Below, piece after piece: positions 63,943-64,000 of a stretch of 64,000 bases of DNA. Position 1 is the stretch's first letter; every line of letters begins with the position of its first letter. The notes under the pieces were generated by a model. That model was not told where the DNA came from and made no database searches. It was given only the letters and a program-made list of their open reading frames with translations. Where the stretch lies: the NCBI RefSeq assembly GCF_002261215.1, contig NZ_NEVS01000004.1, positions 2,666,001-2,730,000 of the forward strand, read 5' to 3'. Origin of the DNA: Bordetella genomosp. 11. Its GTDB lineage: Bacteria > Pseudomonadota > Gammaproteobacteria > Burkholderiales > Burkholderiaceae_B. A program made the translations under genes and the position numbers.

Positions 63943-64000
63943 CCGACCATACCGCAGCCCTGCGCGAAACAGTGCTCAAAGCAATGAACCGAGCATGGCA
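63939..64000 (+). CDS. start of a phage gene cut by the window edge
   Basis: ATG at 63939 overlaps the methyltransferase stop (ATGA). The 20 visible residues read MTDHTAALRETVLKAMNRAW, helical. Too little to identify. Confidence 0.5.
   Translation, partial: MTDHTAALRETVLKAMNRAW

Larger units (their letters stand above)
26476..64000. mobile_element. lambdoid-type siphovirus prophage, left 37.5 kb
   Basis: Contains complete terminase, head, neck, tail, lysis, replication and immunity modules in phage order, all apparently intact, with genes overlapping by ATGA. It begins at the ssrA 3' end and continues past base 64000. No integrase or excisionase is present in the window, so they should lie to the right near attR. 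HK97-type capsid and protease with lambda-type tail genes mark a siphovirus. Confidence 0.95.

Noticed and set aside
26476..64000. Diversity-generating retroelement, as in Bordetella phage BPP-1
   Set aside because: No reverse transcriptase, Avd gene or template/variable repeat pair was seen around the tail fibre genes.
26476..64000. Integrase, excisionase or transposase in the window
   Set aside because: No tyrosine- or serine-recombinase motifs in any frame. They are expected to the right of base 64000.

Overview
The window joins a stretch of betaproteobacterial chromosome to the left part of an integrated tailed-phage genome. The host part (1 to 26475) looks like Bordetella or Achromobacter (Alcaligenaceae). 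Three things point there: the collinear gyrA-serC-pheA-hisC-tyrA-aroA-cmk-rpsA-ihfB block, the lapA-lapB-hldA-hldD-comEA-cysM-mltB neighbourhood with separate HldA and HldD genes, and a short OmpA whose N-terminus is typical of that family. The assignment rests on gene order and protein resemblance, not on a search.

Host layout: a partial 1-Cys peroxiredoxin; a FadE/DmdC-like acyl-CoA dehydrogenase followed by its electron acceptor genes etfBA; a histone-deacetylase-like amidohydrolase divergent from lipoprotein transglycosylase MltB; cysM, overlapping mltB tail to tail; a ComEA-like helix-hairpin-helix protein; LPS heptose genes hldD and hldA coupled to the LPS-assembly regulators lapB and lapA; ihfB and rpsA; a tightly packed aromatic amino acid/serine run (cmk, aroA, tyrA, hisC, pheA, serC) behind gyrA; then on the other strand ompA, ubiG, gph and the tmRNA gene ssrA.

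Prophage: phage DNA starts at the 3' end of ssrA, a classic attachment site, and runs past the right edge. No integrase or second attachment copy lies inside the window. Next to the junction are a rightward SRAP (YedK/HMCES-like) gene and two small genes. Facing them on the minus strand is one long late block, read right to left: small regulators, HNH endonuclease, terminase, portal, ClpP-type protease, HK97-type capsid, connectors, tail tube, G/GT chaperones with a canonical -1 slippery site, tape measure, M/L/K-like tip proteins interrupted by a lipoprotein cargo gene, protein J, a tail fibre, and a lysis cassette (two small membrane proteins, lambda-R-like endolysin, nested spanin pair). 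This is a siphovirus with an HK97-like head and a lambda-like tail.

The early and immunity region (49.1 to 57.4 kb) has a VapE-type primase-helicase beside an iteron-like TTGGAC cluster, a CII-like regulator, a divergent Cro/CI pair, and, downstream of CI, an unusual two-gene cassette (268-aa unknown plus PIN-domain nuclease). The same operator palindrome, AGTCSGACT, occurs in pairs 24 bp apart between cro and cI and again 3.3 kb away at a second promoter. That second promoter drives a rightward operon (57.4 to 64 kb) of small unknown proteins, a dNMP kinase, a ParB-like protein, an ASCH-like protein and a cytosine-5 DNA methyltransferase containing eight tandem repeats.
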